Source: Candidatus Limimonas egerieequi (GTDB lineage: Bacteria > Bacillota > Clostridia > Oscillospirales > Acutalibacteraceae). Taken from it: a stretch of DNA of 64,000 nucleotides. The notes under the pieces were generated by a model. That model made no database searches. It had not been told where the DNA came from and saw nothing but the letters and a program-made list of their open reading frames with translations. Below are positions 1-8,539 of the stretch, piece by piece. The stretch covers positions 21,982-85,981 of the forward strand of contig JAGHVH010000012.1 in the NCBI GenBank assembly GCA_018064455.1, written 5' to 3'. The first letter of the stretch is position 1. Each line of letters starts with the position of its first letter. A program made the position numbers and the translations under genes.

Positions 1-554
1 TTTGGAAGCACAATAAGGAGGAGGCCTCCAAGTATTGCGAGTACGATTACAACAGCAAGCGCCGCAACCCAAGCAAGTGACTTACAGAGTTTAACTGCCA
101 TAAACACCGAACCTATGGCCATAAATGGTGCGAAGAGCATCATCTTAAGTCCCATGGTTATAAAGTTTTGAATCTGAGTTACGTCGTTTGTTGTACGCGT
201 GATAAGTGATGCTGTCGAAAACTTGTCGATCTCGGAATTTGAAAATTCATTTACCCTTGCAAAGAGGTCACGACGTATAGTTTTAGATGCACCAGTCGCA
301 ACTCTGATTGCAAAAAAGCTCGAGCCAATACTGCATGCTACTGAGAGCACTGAAAGCAGGAGCATGTCAATGCCTATCTCCTTGATACAGGCATACTTTT
401 CCTCTGCCGAACTGTCTGATAATATTCCCCTATCAACTATCTCACTCATGAGGTTTGGGAGGCTAAGCTCCGTATAAACCTGACCTACGAGAAAAGCGAT
501 TGAGAGGATAATTATCGGAATATAGGGCTTGAGATAACTTAATACCTTCTTCAA
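1..554 (-). CDS. ABC exporter, membrane domain (partial, N-terminal part)
   Basis: Reverse-strand reading frame open to the window edge. The start is a TTG at 554 preceded by GAGGTAAGG. The roughly 184 residues visible contain several hydrophobic helices and a segment with RVNEFSNSEIDKFSTASL followed by ITRTTNDV, which is typical of the type-1 exporter transmembrane domain of multidrug and lipid ABC half-transporters. The nucleotide-binding domain would lie beyond the left edge, so the substrate cannot be named. It lies just downstream of alr on the same strand (12 bases apart). Not visible as an ATG-initiated frame because of the TTG start. Confidence 0.8.
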   Translation of the reverse strand, partial: MKKVLSYLKPYIPIIILSIAFLVGQVYTELSLPNLMSEIVDRGILSDSSAEEKYACIKEIGIDMLLLSVLSVACSIGSSFFAIRVATGASKTIRRDLFARVNEFSNSEIDKFSTASLITRTTNDVTQIQNFITMGLKMMLFAPFMAIGSVFMAVKLCKSLAWVAALAVVIVLAILGGLLLIVLP

Positions 555-566
555 TTTACCTTACCT

Positions 567-1688
567 CTAATACTTATAAATGCGTGGAACACGTTTGTTG
601 ATTCCACAGATGATTTCGTAGTTGATAGTACCAGCAAGTGCTGCTATCTCATCTACTGTAATTTCATTTTCACCCTGTTTGCCGATTAATACGACTTCGT
701 CACCCTGCTTAACATCTGGCACGCTTGTCACATCGACCATCAACTGGTCCATACAAACGCGTCCAACAATTGGAGCATAGTGACCATTAATGAGCACTCT
801 ACCAGAATTTGAAAGTGCTCTTGGATAACCGTCGCCATATCCTACTGGGATAGTGGCGATTTTAGCAGGTCCACTTGTCTCGTAAGTTGAGCCATAGCTT
901 ACTTTGAAGCCAGCGCCAACTTCCTTGACATAAGCCACATGAGAAACGAGTTCAAGTGCTGGAGTAAGTCCAATCGACTTGTCCACTTCGTTGCTTGGAT
1001 AGAGGCCATAGATAATGATGCCTGCGCGAACCATATTGTCATAGTTGCGATTGAATTCGAGTACACCTGCCGAGTTACAGATATGTCTTATCGCAAAGTG
1101 ATATCCTTCTGCCTCGAGCTCATCAACAAAGTTCTCAAAGAGCTCTGCCTGACCACAAGCTGCAGTCTTGTCAGACTCATCAGCTGTTGCGAAATGTGTA
1201 AAGATACCCTCTACCTCAATAAATGGAAGTGAGAATATTTCCTTTATCTCCTCTTTTGCAGAGGCTGATGGAATAAAGCCAATACGGCCCATACCTGTAT
1301 CGAGCTTGATATGAATCTTGGCTGGCTTGCCACGCTTCATTGCATAGTCCGCAATCATACGAGCACTCTCAAGCGAGAATACAGTGGATGTGACATTGTA
1401 ATCAATAACATCCTGCAAATCGTTTGGGAAAACATAGCCCAAAATCAAGATAGGGTTGCGTATACCAGAGGCGCGGAGTTCACGTGCCTCATCAATGGTC
1501 GCAACTGCAAAGGCATAGACACCGATCTCGTTGAGAACATGCGCCATTGCCACAGCGCCATGGCCATAGCCGTCAGTCTTTACTACAGCGAGTACTTTGA
1601 CGTCTGGGCCTACCTTATCTTTGATTTTCTGAATATTGTCAGAGATAGCCGCAAGGTCAACACCGACATAAATTCTTGAAGGATTCAT
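567..1688 (-). CDS. alr: alanine racemase
   Basis: PLP-dependent interconversion of L- and D-alanine for peptidoglycan synthesis. The 373-residue protein has the PLP lysine in VVKTDGYGHG (about K37) and the second catalytic base in SYGSTY (about Y265), with the C-terminal beta domain ending in GINKRVPR. I place the start at ATG 1688, seven bases after GAGGAGGG, rather than at the TTG 15 bases upstream, which would lie inside the ribosome site. Length and both catalytic residues are normal, so it should be active. Confidence 0.95.
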   Translation of the reverse strand: MNPSRIYVGVDLAAISDNIQKIKDKVGPDVKVLAVVKTDGYGHGAVAMAHVLNEIGVYAFAVATIDEARELRASGIRNPILILGYVFPNDLQDVIDYNVTSTVFSLESARMIADYAMKRGKPAKIHIKLDTGMGRIGFIPSASAKEEIKEIFSLPFIEVEGIFTHFATADESDKTAACGQAELFENFVDELEAEGYHFAIRHICNSAGVLEFNRNYDNMVRAGIIIYGLYPSNEVDKSIGLTPALELVSHVAYVKEVGAGFKVSYGSTYETSGPAKIATIPVGYGDGYPRALSNSGRVLINGHYAPIVGRVCMDQLMVDVTSVPDVKQGDEVVLIGKQGENEITVDEIAALAGTINYEIICGINKRVPRIYKY

Positions 1689-1722
1689 ACATACCCTCCT
1701 CAAAATGCAAATTAACTAAAAT

Positions 1723-1751
1723 ATTATAATATAATACCTTTAAAAAGTAAA
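1723..1751 (-). promoter_or_regulatory. probable alr promoter
   Basis: On the reverse strand TTTACT (1746-1751), a 17-base spacer and TATAAT (1723-1728) lie about 35 bases before the alr start. The -10 is perfect and the -35 is imperfect. Confidence 0.55.
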
Positions 1752-1776
1752 TGAATTGCAAAAACAAATAAAAAAA

Positions 1777-1796
1777 GCGAGCTCTGTTGAGCCCGC
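1777..1796 (-). terminator. terminator after rpmA
   Basis: The hairpin GCGGGCTC-AACA-GAGCTCGC, read on the reverse strand, is followed by a T run. It closes the rplU-rpmA operon ahead of alr. Confidence 0.75.
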
Positions 1797-1808
1797 CCTT
1801 TTAACTAA

Positions 1809-2072
1809 TTACTGTTCGTCTACTGCGTAAACGGAAACCTTTTTACGATCCTTGCCGAGACGCTCAAACTTAACGCGTCCGTCGATCTTTGCGAAGAGTG
1901 TGTCATCTGAACCCTTACCAACGTTGTTGCCTGGGTGGATGTGTGTTCCTCTCTGCTTTACAAGGATGTTGCCTGCAAGAACGTACTGACCGTCTGCACG
2001 CTTAACGCCGAGGCGTTTTGACTCTGAGTCACGACCATTTCTGGTAGAACCCATACCTTTCTTATGTGCCAT
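1809..2072 (-). CDS. rpmA: 50S ribosomal protein L27
   Basis: Large-subunit protein reaching the peptidyl-transferase centre. 87 residues starting [16 protein letters not shown], with the expected glycine-rich N terminus and the RGTHIHPG segment. It lacks the short N-terminal extension that most Firmicutes L27 proteins carry and that the protease Prp removes; correspondingly there is no prp gene between rplU and rpmA (only 19 bases separate them). Start supported by an upstream AAGGGAG. Confidence 0.95.
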   Translation of the reverse strand: MAHKKGMGSTRNGRDSESKRLGVKRADGQYVLAGNILVKQRGTHIHPGNNVGKGSDDTLFAKIDGRVKFERLGKDRKKVSVYAVDEQ

Positions 2073-2091
2073 AGAAACTTACACTCCCTTC

Positions 2092-2634
2092 TTATTCAGC
2101 CTTAGTTGTCTTCTTTGCTGGAGCCTTTTTCTCAGCAGCTGGCTTCTTTTCAGCAGCAGCCTTCTTTGGAGCAGCAGCCTTCTTTGGAGCAGCAGCCTTC
2201 TTTTCAGCAGCTGGCTTCTTCTCAGCAGCAGCCTTTGGAGCAGCAGCCTTCTTTGGAGCAGCAGCCTTCTTCTCAGCAGCTGGCTTAGCTTCAGCTTTAT
2301 CAGCAGCTGGTGCCTTTGCAGCCTTCTCAGCGATCTTTACGATTTCAAGCTGTGTGTATGGCTGACGATGGCCCATCTTACGTTTTTCATTCTTCTTTGG
2401 CTTGTAAGTCATTACAAGTACTTTCTTTGCCTTGCCGTTCTTGAGAGCCTTTGCTTCAACAGCTGCACCCTTAACATAAGGAGTACCAACCTTGATGCCC
2501 TTGTCAGAACCAATAGCAAGAACCTTGTCAAGTGTTACCTTAGCGTCTGCTTCTACGTCGAGCTTTTCAACGAAGATGATGTCGCCTTCAGAAACCTTGT
2601 ACTGTTTTCCGCCTGTTTCTACAACTGCGTACAT
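2092..2634 (-). CDS. rplU: 50S ribosomal protein L21 with long Ala/Lys/Pro tail
   Basis: The first about 103 residues are a normal L21 ([14 protein letters not shown] start, GHRQPYTQ near the end), a protein that binds 23S rRNA. Then about 75 residues of alternating alanine, lysine, proline and glutamate follow in repeated blocks such as [17 protein letters not shown]. Total 180 residues against a usual ~103. The tail is strongly basic and low complexity, resembling histone-H1-like or other nucleic-acid-binding tails. The frame is intact and uses host-like codons, so the tail is probably translated. Its role is unknown. Confidence 0.93.
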   Translation of the reverse strand: MYAVVETGGKQYKVSEGDIIFVEKLDVEADAKVTLDKVLAIGSDKGIKVGTPYVKGAAVEAKALKNGKAKKVLVMTYKPKKNEKRKMGHRQPYTQLEIVKIAEKAAKAPAADKAEAKPAAEKKAAAPKKAAAPKAAAEKKPAAEKKAAAPKKAAAPKKAAAEKKPAAEKKAPAKKTTKAE

Positions 2635-2758
2635 GTGTTTTCATTCCTTTTTATAAGTCTCGCTACGATGGGTGAAATTGCTTTACTTATGGGCTTTTGT
2701 GGGCCCACCCAGAATATGCGGCAACGTGTATTATAACACGCGTAATAAAAGGAGTCAA
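2635..2758 (-). promoter_or_regulatory. rplU promoter and 5' leader (L21-leader-like)
   Basis: Reverse-strand TTGACT (2753-2758), 17 bases, TATAAT (2730-2735). The roughly 90-base leader before rplU contains GGGTGGGCCCAC and a later TTTCACCCAT that can pair with it. Firmicutes rplU operons commonly carry an autoregulatory L21 leader; position fits, but I could not fold it against the family model. The -35 hexamer lies inside the terminator stem of the preceding gene. Confidence 0.55.
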
Positions 2759-2774
2759 GAAAAAACTTGACTCC
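2751..2774 (-). terminator. terminator overlapping the rplU -35
   Basis: Perfect stem GGAGTCAAG / CTTGACTCC with a six-base loop, just downstream of the Lys-rich gene. One arm supplies the -35 TTGACT of the rplU promoter. Confidence 0.7.
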
Positions 2775-2786
2775 CTTTTTAGTAAA

Positions 2787-3053
2787 TTATAAACGGCCGA
2801 GTGCCTTTCTCTTCTGCTTAACCTTCTTCTTGTTGAAGAACTGCTTTTTGAGAACCTTCTTGATTTTCTTCTGAGTTTTAGCTTTTTTCTTGGCCTTTTT
2901 CTTAGCTTTTACTGCTGCTTCTGCTGCAATCTTAGCCTTTTTCTTTTCTTCCTCTGCCTTTTTCTCAGCTTCGCGCTTTTCAGCCTTAGCCTTGGCTTTG
3001 AGTTCCTTTTTAGAAAGCTCAAGAACTTCCTCATTCTTTTTCTTCTTGCTCAT
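2787..3053 (-). CDS. small highly basic Lys/Ala-rich coiled-coil protein
   Basis: 88 residues, mostly Lys, Ala and Glu in the first 60 (KAKAEKREAEKKAEEEKKK) and Lys with Phe and Arg at the end. It overlaps the 3' end of lgt by 23 bases, so it is translationally linked to it; GAGGAG lies about ten bases before ATG 3053. Low complexity suggests a long charged helix that could bind nucleic acid or ribosomes, as does the tail of the neighbouring L21. No family recognised. Confidence 0.65.
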   Translation of the reverse strand: MSKKKKNEEVLELSKKELKAKAKAEKREAEKKAEEEKKKAKIAAEAAVKAKKKAKKKAKTQKKIKKVLKKQFFNKKKVKQKRKALGRL

Positions 3054-3951
3054 CGCTATCTATCTCCTCTGTGACAAAATCAGTTGTCTTATGTCTTACC
3101 AAGTTCACAATTAATATTACCAAACATACCACACAAAGTGCAATAGATAAAATCTGTGAAACTCTAATATCTGTTCCTGGGAAGTAGAGGCTGTCGGTAC
3201 GGAAGCCCTCTACGATACCGCGCTCAAGGCCATACCATGCGCCATATGTGAGCGCGATTTGGCCGCGGTACTTCCTGTGATTCCTGAAAAGGAAGTAGAG
3301 AAGTACAAAGCCAATGATGCACCAGAGTGACTCATAGAGGAACGTTGGGTGCACACCCTCATATGGGTCTACAGTCATATGGTGCTCCACCATAAAGTCC
3401 TGATGCTCAATCAAATACTCAGTCGTTTTATCACTGAGCATTCCCCATGGGAGTGTTGTGTTATATCCAAACGCCTCTTGGTTTGTAAAGTTACCCCAGC
3501 GGCCCATACCTTGGCCGATTAAGAAACCGACGGAGGCCAAATCCAAGCAATCAAGAACAGGAAGTTTGCGAACCTTGCAAACTATTGCCGATGCAATGAT
3601 TGCGCCAATTACGCCTCCGTATATAGCGAGGCCTCCCTCGCTAATGTTTAGTATGTGCGACGGATTTGCAAGATAGTAGTCAAGATTGAAGAGGACGTAG
3701 TAAGCACGTGCACCAATGATGCCACCAACTGTGCCCCAGATGATTGCGTCATAAAGTGCGTCCACATCAATCTTGGCACGCTTTGCAAGCTTGGTACAAA
3801 ATACAAGTGCTAGCAAGTATCCTGTAGCAATCAAAACGCCGTACCACTTAATTGAAAAATCCATCGAACCTATCGAAAAATCAACAAGTGTGGATGGGAT
3901 TGAAAATCCACGTTTTATCGCATTGAAATATACAACGGTGTAATCACTCAT
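3031..3951 (-). CDS. lgt: prolipoprotein diacylglyceryl transferase
   Basis: Membrane enzyme that moves diacylglycerol from phosphatidylglycerol onto the lipobox cysteine of prelipoproteins. 306 residues with about seven hydrophobic helices and the signature GRWGNFTNQEAFG at about residues 150-162; the conserved HPTFLYES segment follows. Start chosen at ATG 3951 after AAAGGAG; an earlier in-frame start would overlap the protease gene upstream. Its substrates in this window include the lipoprotein transporter at 18.0-20.3 kb. Confidence 0.93.
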   Translation of the reverse strand: MSDYTVVYFNAIKRGFSIPSTLVDFSIGSMDFSIKWYGVLIATGYLLALVFCTKLAKRAKIDVDALYDAIIWGTVGGIIGARAYYVLFNLDYYLANPSHILNISEGGLAIYGGVIGAIIASAIVCKVRKLPVLDCLDLASVGFLIGQGMGRWGNFTNQEAFGYNTTLPWGMLSDKTTEYLIEHQDFMVEHHMTVDPYEGVHPTFLYESLWCIIGFVLLYFLFRNHRKYRGQIALTYGAWYGLERGIVEGFRTDSLYFPGTDIRVSQILSIALCVVCLVILIVNLVRHKTTDFVTEEIDSDEQEEKE

Positions 3952-3955
3952 ATTA

Positions 3956-5206
3956 TTACTCCTTTGGTAAAACAACTGACAGTGTACAGTTGTTGACATC
4001 GAACTGTTCCTTAAGTCTCTCGTTTGCTTCTTCTAATGTGATTGACTTATAAACATCAATCTCATCAAAGAGTTTAAAGCCCTCAAAGCTTGAGAGTACA
4101 AGCTCATTTGCGAGGCCGTCAATATCGTTGTAGTCCATAATTGCACGGCCGTAATGAGAGCGACGAACGCGTTCAAAGTCATCTTCGTTGATGCCATTTG
4201 CTATGACATCTTTGATGCGAAGTTTGATTTCCTCTGCAACGTACTGTGGTTCACGGCTGTCGCCCGTAAACATTGTCAAACGGAAACCAGGACCTGTGAA
4301 ATACTCACCGCCAAAGCTTGGTGAGATGTATCCATCATCAAGGAGTTTGTTATAGAACTCTGTTGTCTCACCAAAGACACAATCAAGAATCAAAGTTGAG
4401 AGAAGTTTCTCTCGAAGACTTGGTCTCTCATCATAGGTTGGTTCCTTAAATCCAAGTGCGAACTGTGGCATGGCAACTGCCATGTGCTCCTCGATATAGG
4501 CCTGGCCCACCTCATATGGCTCGTCAAAGTGACGAGTTACACGTGCGCCAGATGCCTTATCCGTACCGAGCACCTCGTCCACCACAGCGAGCACTTCCTC
4601 TACGCTTGTGTTACCCACACAAGCGAGTGCCATATTGCCAAGGCTGTAAAACTTATCAATGCAGGAGTAGAGCATATCAGCGGTGATGTCCGCAATGCTC
4701 TCAACTGTACCAGCGATATCGATGCGAACTGGATGCTTTTGATAAGCGGCACGAAGGAGGTTGAAAAGGACCTGCCATGATGGCTCATCCTGGTACATCC
4801 TAATCTCTTGACCGATGATGCCCTGTTCCTTCCTTACTGTCTCCTCAGTGAAGTAAGGATGGGTAACAAAGTCGAGCAAAATCTTGAGGTTTTCCTTAAA
4901 GTTATCACCGCAGGAAAAGAGGTAGCATGTCCTATCAAATGTTGTATATGCATTCGCATTTGCACCTGTCTGCGCAAAGAGCTGGAATGCATCAACCTCA
5001 TCGGATTCAAAGAGTTTGTGCTCCAAAAAATGTGCTGTGCCGTTTGGGATGCCATCGGCATCTATTGAACCATAATCAGTCCCAAAAATGGCATATGTAG
5101 AGGAGTATCCTGTCTTTGGATAGACAAATATCTTGAGTCCTGTGTCGTGTGTAATCTCGAAGTATGAGCTATCAAGCAACTCATTCTTAATCTCACGTAA
5201 TTCCAT
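3956..5206 (-). CDS. M16 family zinc metallopeptidase (YmfH-like)
   Basis: 416 residues with the inverted zinc motif H-F-L-E-H (about residues 59-63) and the typical surrounding GTAHFLEHKLF. This is the catalytic half of the paired M16 proteins common in Firmicutes (YmfF/YmfH). Its start overlaps the stop of the upstream M16 gene by one base (TAATG), and it ends 4 bases before lgt, so the three genes form one operon. Specific substrate unknown. Confidence 0.88.
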   Translation of the reverse strand: MELREIKNELLDSSYFEITHDTGLKIFVYPKTGYSSTYAIFGTDYGSIDADGIPNGTAHFLEHKLFESDEVDAFQLFAQTGANANAYTTFDRTCYLFSCGDNFKENLKILLDFVTHPYFTEETVRKEQGIIGQEIRMYQDEPSWQVLFNLLRAAYQKHPVRIDIAGTVESIADITADMLYSCIDKFYSLGNMALACVGNTSVEEVLAVVDEVLGTDKASGARVTRHFDEPYEVGQAYIEEHMAVAMPQFALGFKEPTYDERPSLREKLLSTLILDCVFGETTEFYNKLLDDGYISPSFGGEYFTGPGFRLTMFTGDSREPQYVAEEIKLRIKDVIANGINEDDFERVRRSHYGRAIMDYNDIDGLANELVLSSFEGFKLFDEIDVYKSITLEEANERLKEQFDVNNCTLSVVLPKE

Positions 5207-6480
5207 TACTCTACCTCCTCTTTTCCGATGAGAAGATATATCGTATCAAGGGTTACAGCAGCTGCTGCCTCCTTGACCTCATCAAGTGTTATCGCATTGA
5301 TGCGCTCAGCGTGTTGCTCTGGTGTCTCAATCTCGTCATCCATGATCTGTGAGAAGAGCCATCCATCAATGTCCTCAGGTGTGTCGCACACTGTCTTGCT
5401 CGTATCGATAATCGAACGCTTAGACATCATAAGGTCGTCCTCTGTAGCATTTTCAGCGACATATTTCAGCTGGTTTTGAATCTCAACTATCGCTGTCTCT
5501 GCGTTCTCGTTTTCGATACCGCTCTGAACTACGATAAAGCCCTTGTTTTTGAAAACACGAGCTGAGCAGTAATAGCAAAGGCTCATCTGCTCACGAACTA
5601 CAGAGAAGAGACGGCTGTATGTGCCACCGCCAAAGAGGTCGCACATAACCTTGATCTTTGGATAGTCAGACTCATCCATCATACCCGCTCTAAATCCCAT
5701 TACGAGCTTGCCCTGATTTACTACCAACTCCTCCTCAACACGGCGAGGCTCATCTGCCTCATACTGTACAGAGGTAAAGAGCATAACAGGGTTACGCTCG
5801 ATACTGTCAAGGTAGGATGAGAGCAAATCAGCGACAGCAGTCGCGTCAACCGAGCCGGCAATATTGACTTGGATGCGACCGCTTGTAATAGCAGCCTTGT
5901 AGGCGCTATAGAGCGACTCGCATGTAACAGAGGCAATTCCCTCCTCTGTACCAAGTACATTGGATGCATATGGCTCACCAGCAAACATCTCCTCAATCAT
6001 ACGATTGAGTGCGTATCTGCGCTTGTCGTTTTTCTCAGTTATGAGGCGCTCGATAGCAAGTCTGCGCTCGGCCTCAACCTCTGACTCCAAAAACGCATCG
6101 CCAGATACGTTTGGACTGAATATTACATCAAACAAAAGCTTGGCGCATGAGAGCAAGATGTCCTCATCATCAAATGAGAACTTGTTGCCTATCATAGACA
6201 TTGCAATGCGGAGCACAAGGCTGTCTCCATACTTTGCAACTGATGGTGTAAGTGTCGCACCGTAAAGGGACGCAAGCTTTTTGTTAAGTTCAAGATATGA
6301 TGGATATTCCTTGGTTGAACGGTTCAAAATAAATGGAATCATAGTGTTGTTGCTGACACTATTTGGGTCAAGTGGAACCGCAATGTTAAAGGATATCCTG
6401 CCAGTTGTAAAACGGTCTGTCTCATACGAGCAGACACGTACGCCACTGGCAACTTCTACTGTTGTGAATGTATTTTTCAT
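5206..6480 (-). CDS. M16 family protein without zinc motif (YmfF-like)
   Basis: 424 residues with the M16 fold sequence pattern (LNKKLASLYGA near the N terminus, LVMGFRAG and SLCYYCSARV later). The HxxEH zinc motif is absent: the corresponding position reads FILNRSTKEYPS. It is therefore the probable non-catalytic partner of the protease encoded directly downstream, as in known M16 heterodimers. Confidence 0.85.
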   Translation of the reverse strand: MKNTFTTVEVASGVRVCSYETDRFTTGRISFNIAVPLDPNSVSNNTMIPFILNRSTKEYPSYLELNKKLASLYGATLTPSVAKYGDSLVLRIAMSMIGNKFSFDDEDILLSCAKLLFDVIFSPNVSGDAFLESEVEAERRLAIERLITEKNDKRRYALNRMIEEMFAGEPYASNVLGTEEGIASVTCESLYSAYKAAITSGRIQVNIAGSVDATAVADLLSSYLDSIERNPVMLFTSVQYEADEPRRVEEELVVNQGKLVMGFRAGMMDESDYPKIKVMCDLFGGGTYSRLFSVVREQMSLCYYCSARVFKNKGFIVVQSGIENENAETAIVEIQNQLKYVAENATEDDLMMSKRSIIDTSKTVCDTPEDIDGWLFSQIMDDEIETPEQHAERINAITLDEVKEAAAAVTLDTIYLLIGKEEVE

Positions 6481-6528
6481 AATACACTCCTCTTCCCTAA
6501 AAATATAATAAAGATTTTATCACAAAGT

Positions 6529-6557
6529 TTGATACTTTACCATAGTTTTGATATAAT
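6529..6557 (+). promoter_or_regulatory. promoter of the yhaM-prmA operon
   Basis: TTGATA (6529-6534), 17-base spacer, TATAAT (6552-6557), 20 bases before the ATG at 6577. Confidence 0.75.
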
Positions 6558-6576
6558 CTTAAATGAGGTGTTTTTA

Positions 6577-7548
6577 ATGAATTTCAAACCGATTAAAGAA
6601 GGTAGCGACAAGGTTGATGGTTTCGCTCTCGTAAAGCAAGCGGAAGTGAAAACATCAAGCAAAGGTGGCAAATACCTAGACATAGATTTGGCAGATAAAG
6701 ACGGCGAAATTAACGGTAAATACTGGGACTACACTGATGGAGAGTACAATCCTGGCGACCTTGTAAAGGTTCGCGGCACCATCTCCGAGTACAACGGTAG
6801 GCCACAGATGAGAATTGAGCTCATCCGCCTTGCAACATTCCAGGACAACGTTAATGTTGCGGACTACGTCAAGTCCGCTGACTACAAGCCAGAGGACATG
6901 TTCGCAAAAATCTGCGAGATAATCTGTCGCTTTAGTGATGAGGACTTAAAGAAGATCTGTCTCAAGGTATATGAGGACAACAAGGAAAAGCTCCTCTATT
7001 ACCCAGCAGCACTCAGGCTCCACCACGCTATGCTCGGTGGCCTCTTGTTCCACACACTCTCAATTATGACAACCGCACTCAAGGTTTGTGAGGTATATCC
7101 TCAAATTGACAAGGACCTCCTTGTTGCAGGTGCAGCACTCCACGACATCGGCAAACTCGAGGAGATTGAGTCCTCAACTCTTGGCGTTGCCAGTGAGTAC
7201 TCAGTGGACGGCAACCTCATAGGTCATCTTGTGCGTGGTGCGTTCATCGTTCGCAAGACTGGCGAGGAACTCGGAATTGATGAGGAAAAGATTAGACTCC
7301 TTGAGCACATGCTCCTCTCGCACCACGGCAACCCAGAATACGGTGCAGCCGTTCGCCCAATGTTTTTAGAGGCATCAGTTCTCAACATGCTTGACGATTT
7401 AGACGCCAAGATTTACGAAATCTCAGAGTTTGCCTCAGAGGCAGAACCAGGCGCACTTACACAGCGCCAGTGGGCACTTGATAACGTAAGAATCTATAAT
7501 CACGGCCGCAAGGAAATCAAACCTCAGGCCAATTTAATCGAGGAATAA
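6577..7548 (+). CDS. 3'-5' exoribonuclease, YhaM family
   Basis: 323 residues. An N-terminal OB-fold (about 15-85, with GKYWDYTDG and VRGTISEYNG) is followed by an HD phosphohydrolase domain with the metal motif LHDIGK (about 188-193) and further histidines in LLSHHGNPEYGA. This order is that of YhaM-type exonucleases. Start set at ATG 6577 after GAGGTG. The next gene begins two bases after its stop. Confidence 0.88.
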   Translation: MNFKPIKEGSDKVDGFALVKQAEVKTSSKGGKYLDIDLADKDGEINGKYWDYTDGEYNPGDLVKVRGTISEYNGRPQMRIELIRLATFQDNVNVADYVKSADYKPEDMFAKICEIICRFSDEDLKKICLKVYEDNKEKLLYYPAALRLHHAMLGGLLFHTLSIMTTALKVCEVYPQIDKDLLVAGAALHDIGKLEEIESSTLGVASEYSVDGNLIGHLVRGAFIVRKTGEELGIDEEKIRLLEHMLLSHHGNPEYGAAVRPMFLEASVLNMLDDLDAKIYEISEFASEAEPGALTQRQWALDNVRIYNHGRKEIKPQANLIEE

Positions 7549-7549
7549 T

Positions 7550-8506
7550 ATGAGCGACAACAATGCTTATATCGACTTTGGTCCAGACGCTGACTGGACT
7601 GAAATCAAGATAAAAATAAAAGCCGACGACATCGATCGTGTGGCAGACATCGCCAACATGACCGTGCCATACGGCATCTATATTGAGGACTATCGCACAT
7701 TGGAAGAGGAATCCTGGGAAATAGCTCACATCGATCTCATCGACGAGGAACTCTTAAACAAAGATAGGAATATTGGATTCATTCACATCTATATCAAACC
7801 AGATGAGAATCCAGCCGAGGCAATCTCTTTCCTCACCGATAGGTTAAACTCAGAAAAAATAGAAAACGAAATAGACCAAGGTCTCATCAAAAATGAGGAC
7901 TGGCAAAACAATTGGAAGCGCAACTTCCACCCAATCGAGATTGGTCAAAAGCTTGCCATCTGCCCATCTTGGGAAACGAATTATGATCCAAAGGGTAGAA
8001 AGGTGCTAATGCTAGAACCAGGCCTTGCTTTTGGTACTGGCACACACAACACCACCCGTCTCTGTCTCGAAACACTCGAGCAAAAGATAAACGGTGGCGA
8101 GGAAGTATTGGACCTCGGCTGTGGCTCTGGTATTTTGGCGCTCTCAGCCCTGCTCCTTGGCGCCAAAAACGCCGTAGGTGTGGACATTGACGAGCTTGCA
8201 ACCAAGACAGCAGTCGAGAATGGCAAGGCGAATGCCTTTACAGCACCACAATATCAGATATATTGTGGCGATATGACAGAGCAAGTACACGGCCAATTCG
8301 ACGTAGTTGTGGCAAATATCGTCGCTGACATCATTATCCTCTTCTGTCAAAATGCAAGGCAGTTTATGAAACCAAACGGTATCTTCATCGTATCCGGCAT
8401 AATTGACTCAAGAGAGCAGGATGTCCTTGATGCATTCCAAAAATTTGGCTTCAACATACTGGAGCGACACCAGTCAGAAAACTGGCTCTGCTTCGTACTA
8501 AACTAA
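7550..8506 (+). CDS. prmA: ribosomal protein L11 methyltransferase
   Basis: SAM-dependent trimethylation of L11. 318 residues with an N-terminal substrate-recognition domain and the methyltransferase core: EPGLAFGTGTH, then VLDLGCGSGILALSA, then VVANIVADII, the PrmA pattern. Second gene of a two-gene operon, ended by the hairpin at 8515. Confidence 0.93.
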   Translation: MSDNNAYIDFGPDADWTEIKIKIKADDIDRVADIANMTVPYGIYIEDYRTLEEESWEIAHIDLIDEELLNKDRNIGFIHIYIKPDENPAEAISFLTDRLNSEKIENEIDQGLIKNEDWQNNWKRNFHPIEIGQKLAICPSWETNYDPKGRKVLMLEPGLAFGTGTHNTTRLCLETLEQKINGGEEVLDLGCGSGILALSALLLGAKNAVGVDIDELATKTAVENGKANAFTAPQYQIYCGDMTEQVHGQFDVVVANIVADIIILFCQNARQFMKPNGIFIVSGIIDSREQDVLDAFQKFGFNILERHQSENWLCFVLN

Positions 8507-8514
8507 ACAAAAAA

Positions 8515-8536
8515 ATGGCAGCCGCAAGGCTGCCAT
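8515..8536. terminator. bidirectional terminator between prmA and ade
   Basis: ATGGCAGCC-GCAA-GGCTGCCAT with A and T runs on both sides; the two convergent genes end on either side of it. Confidence 0.9.
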
Positions 8537-8539
8537 TTT

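Noticed and set aside
2106..2288. Gln/Ser/Leu-rich forward frame opposite the rplU tail
   Set aside because: It is the antisense shadow of the Ala/Lys repeats and has no ribosome site.
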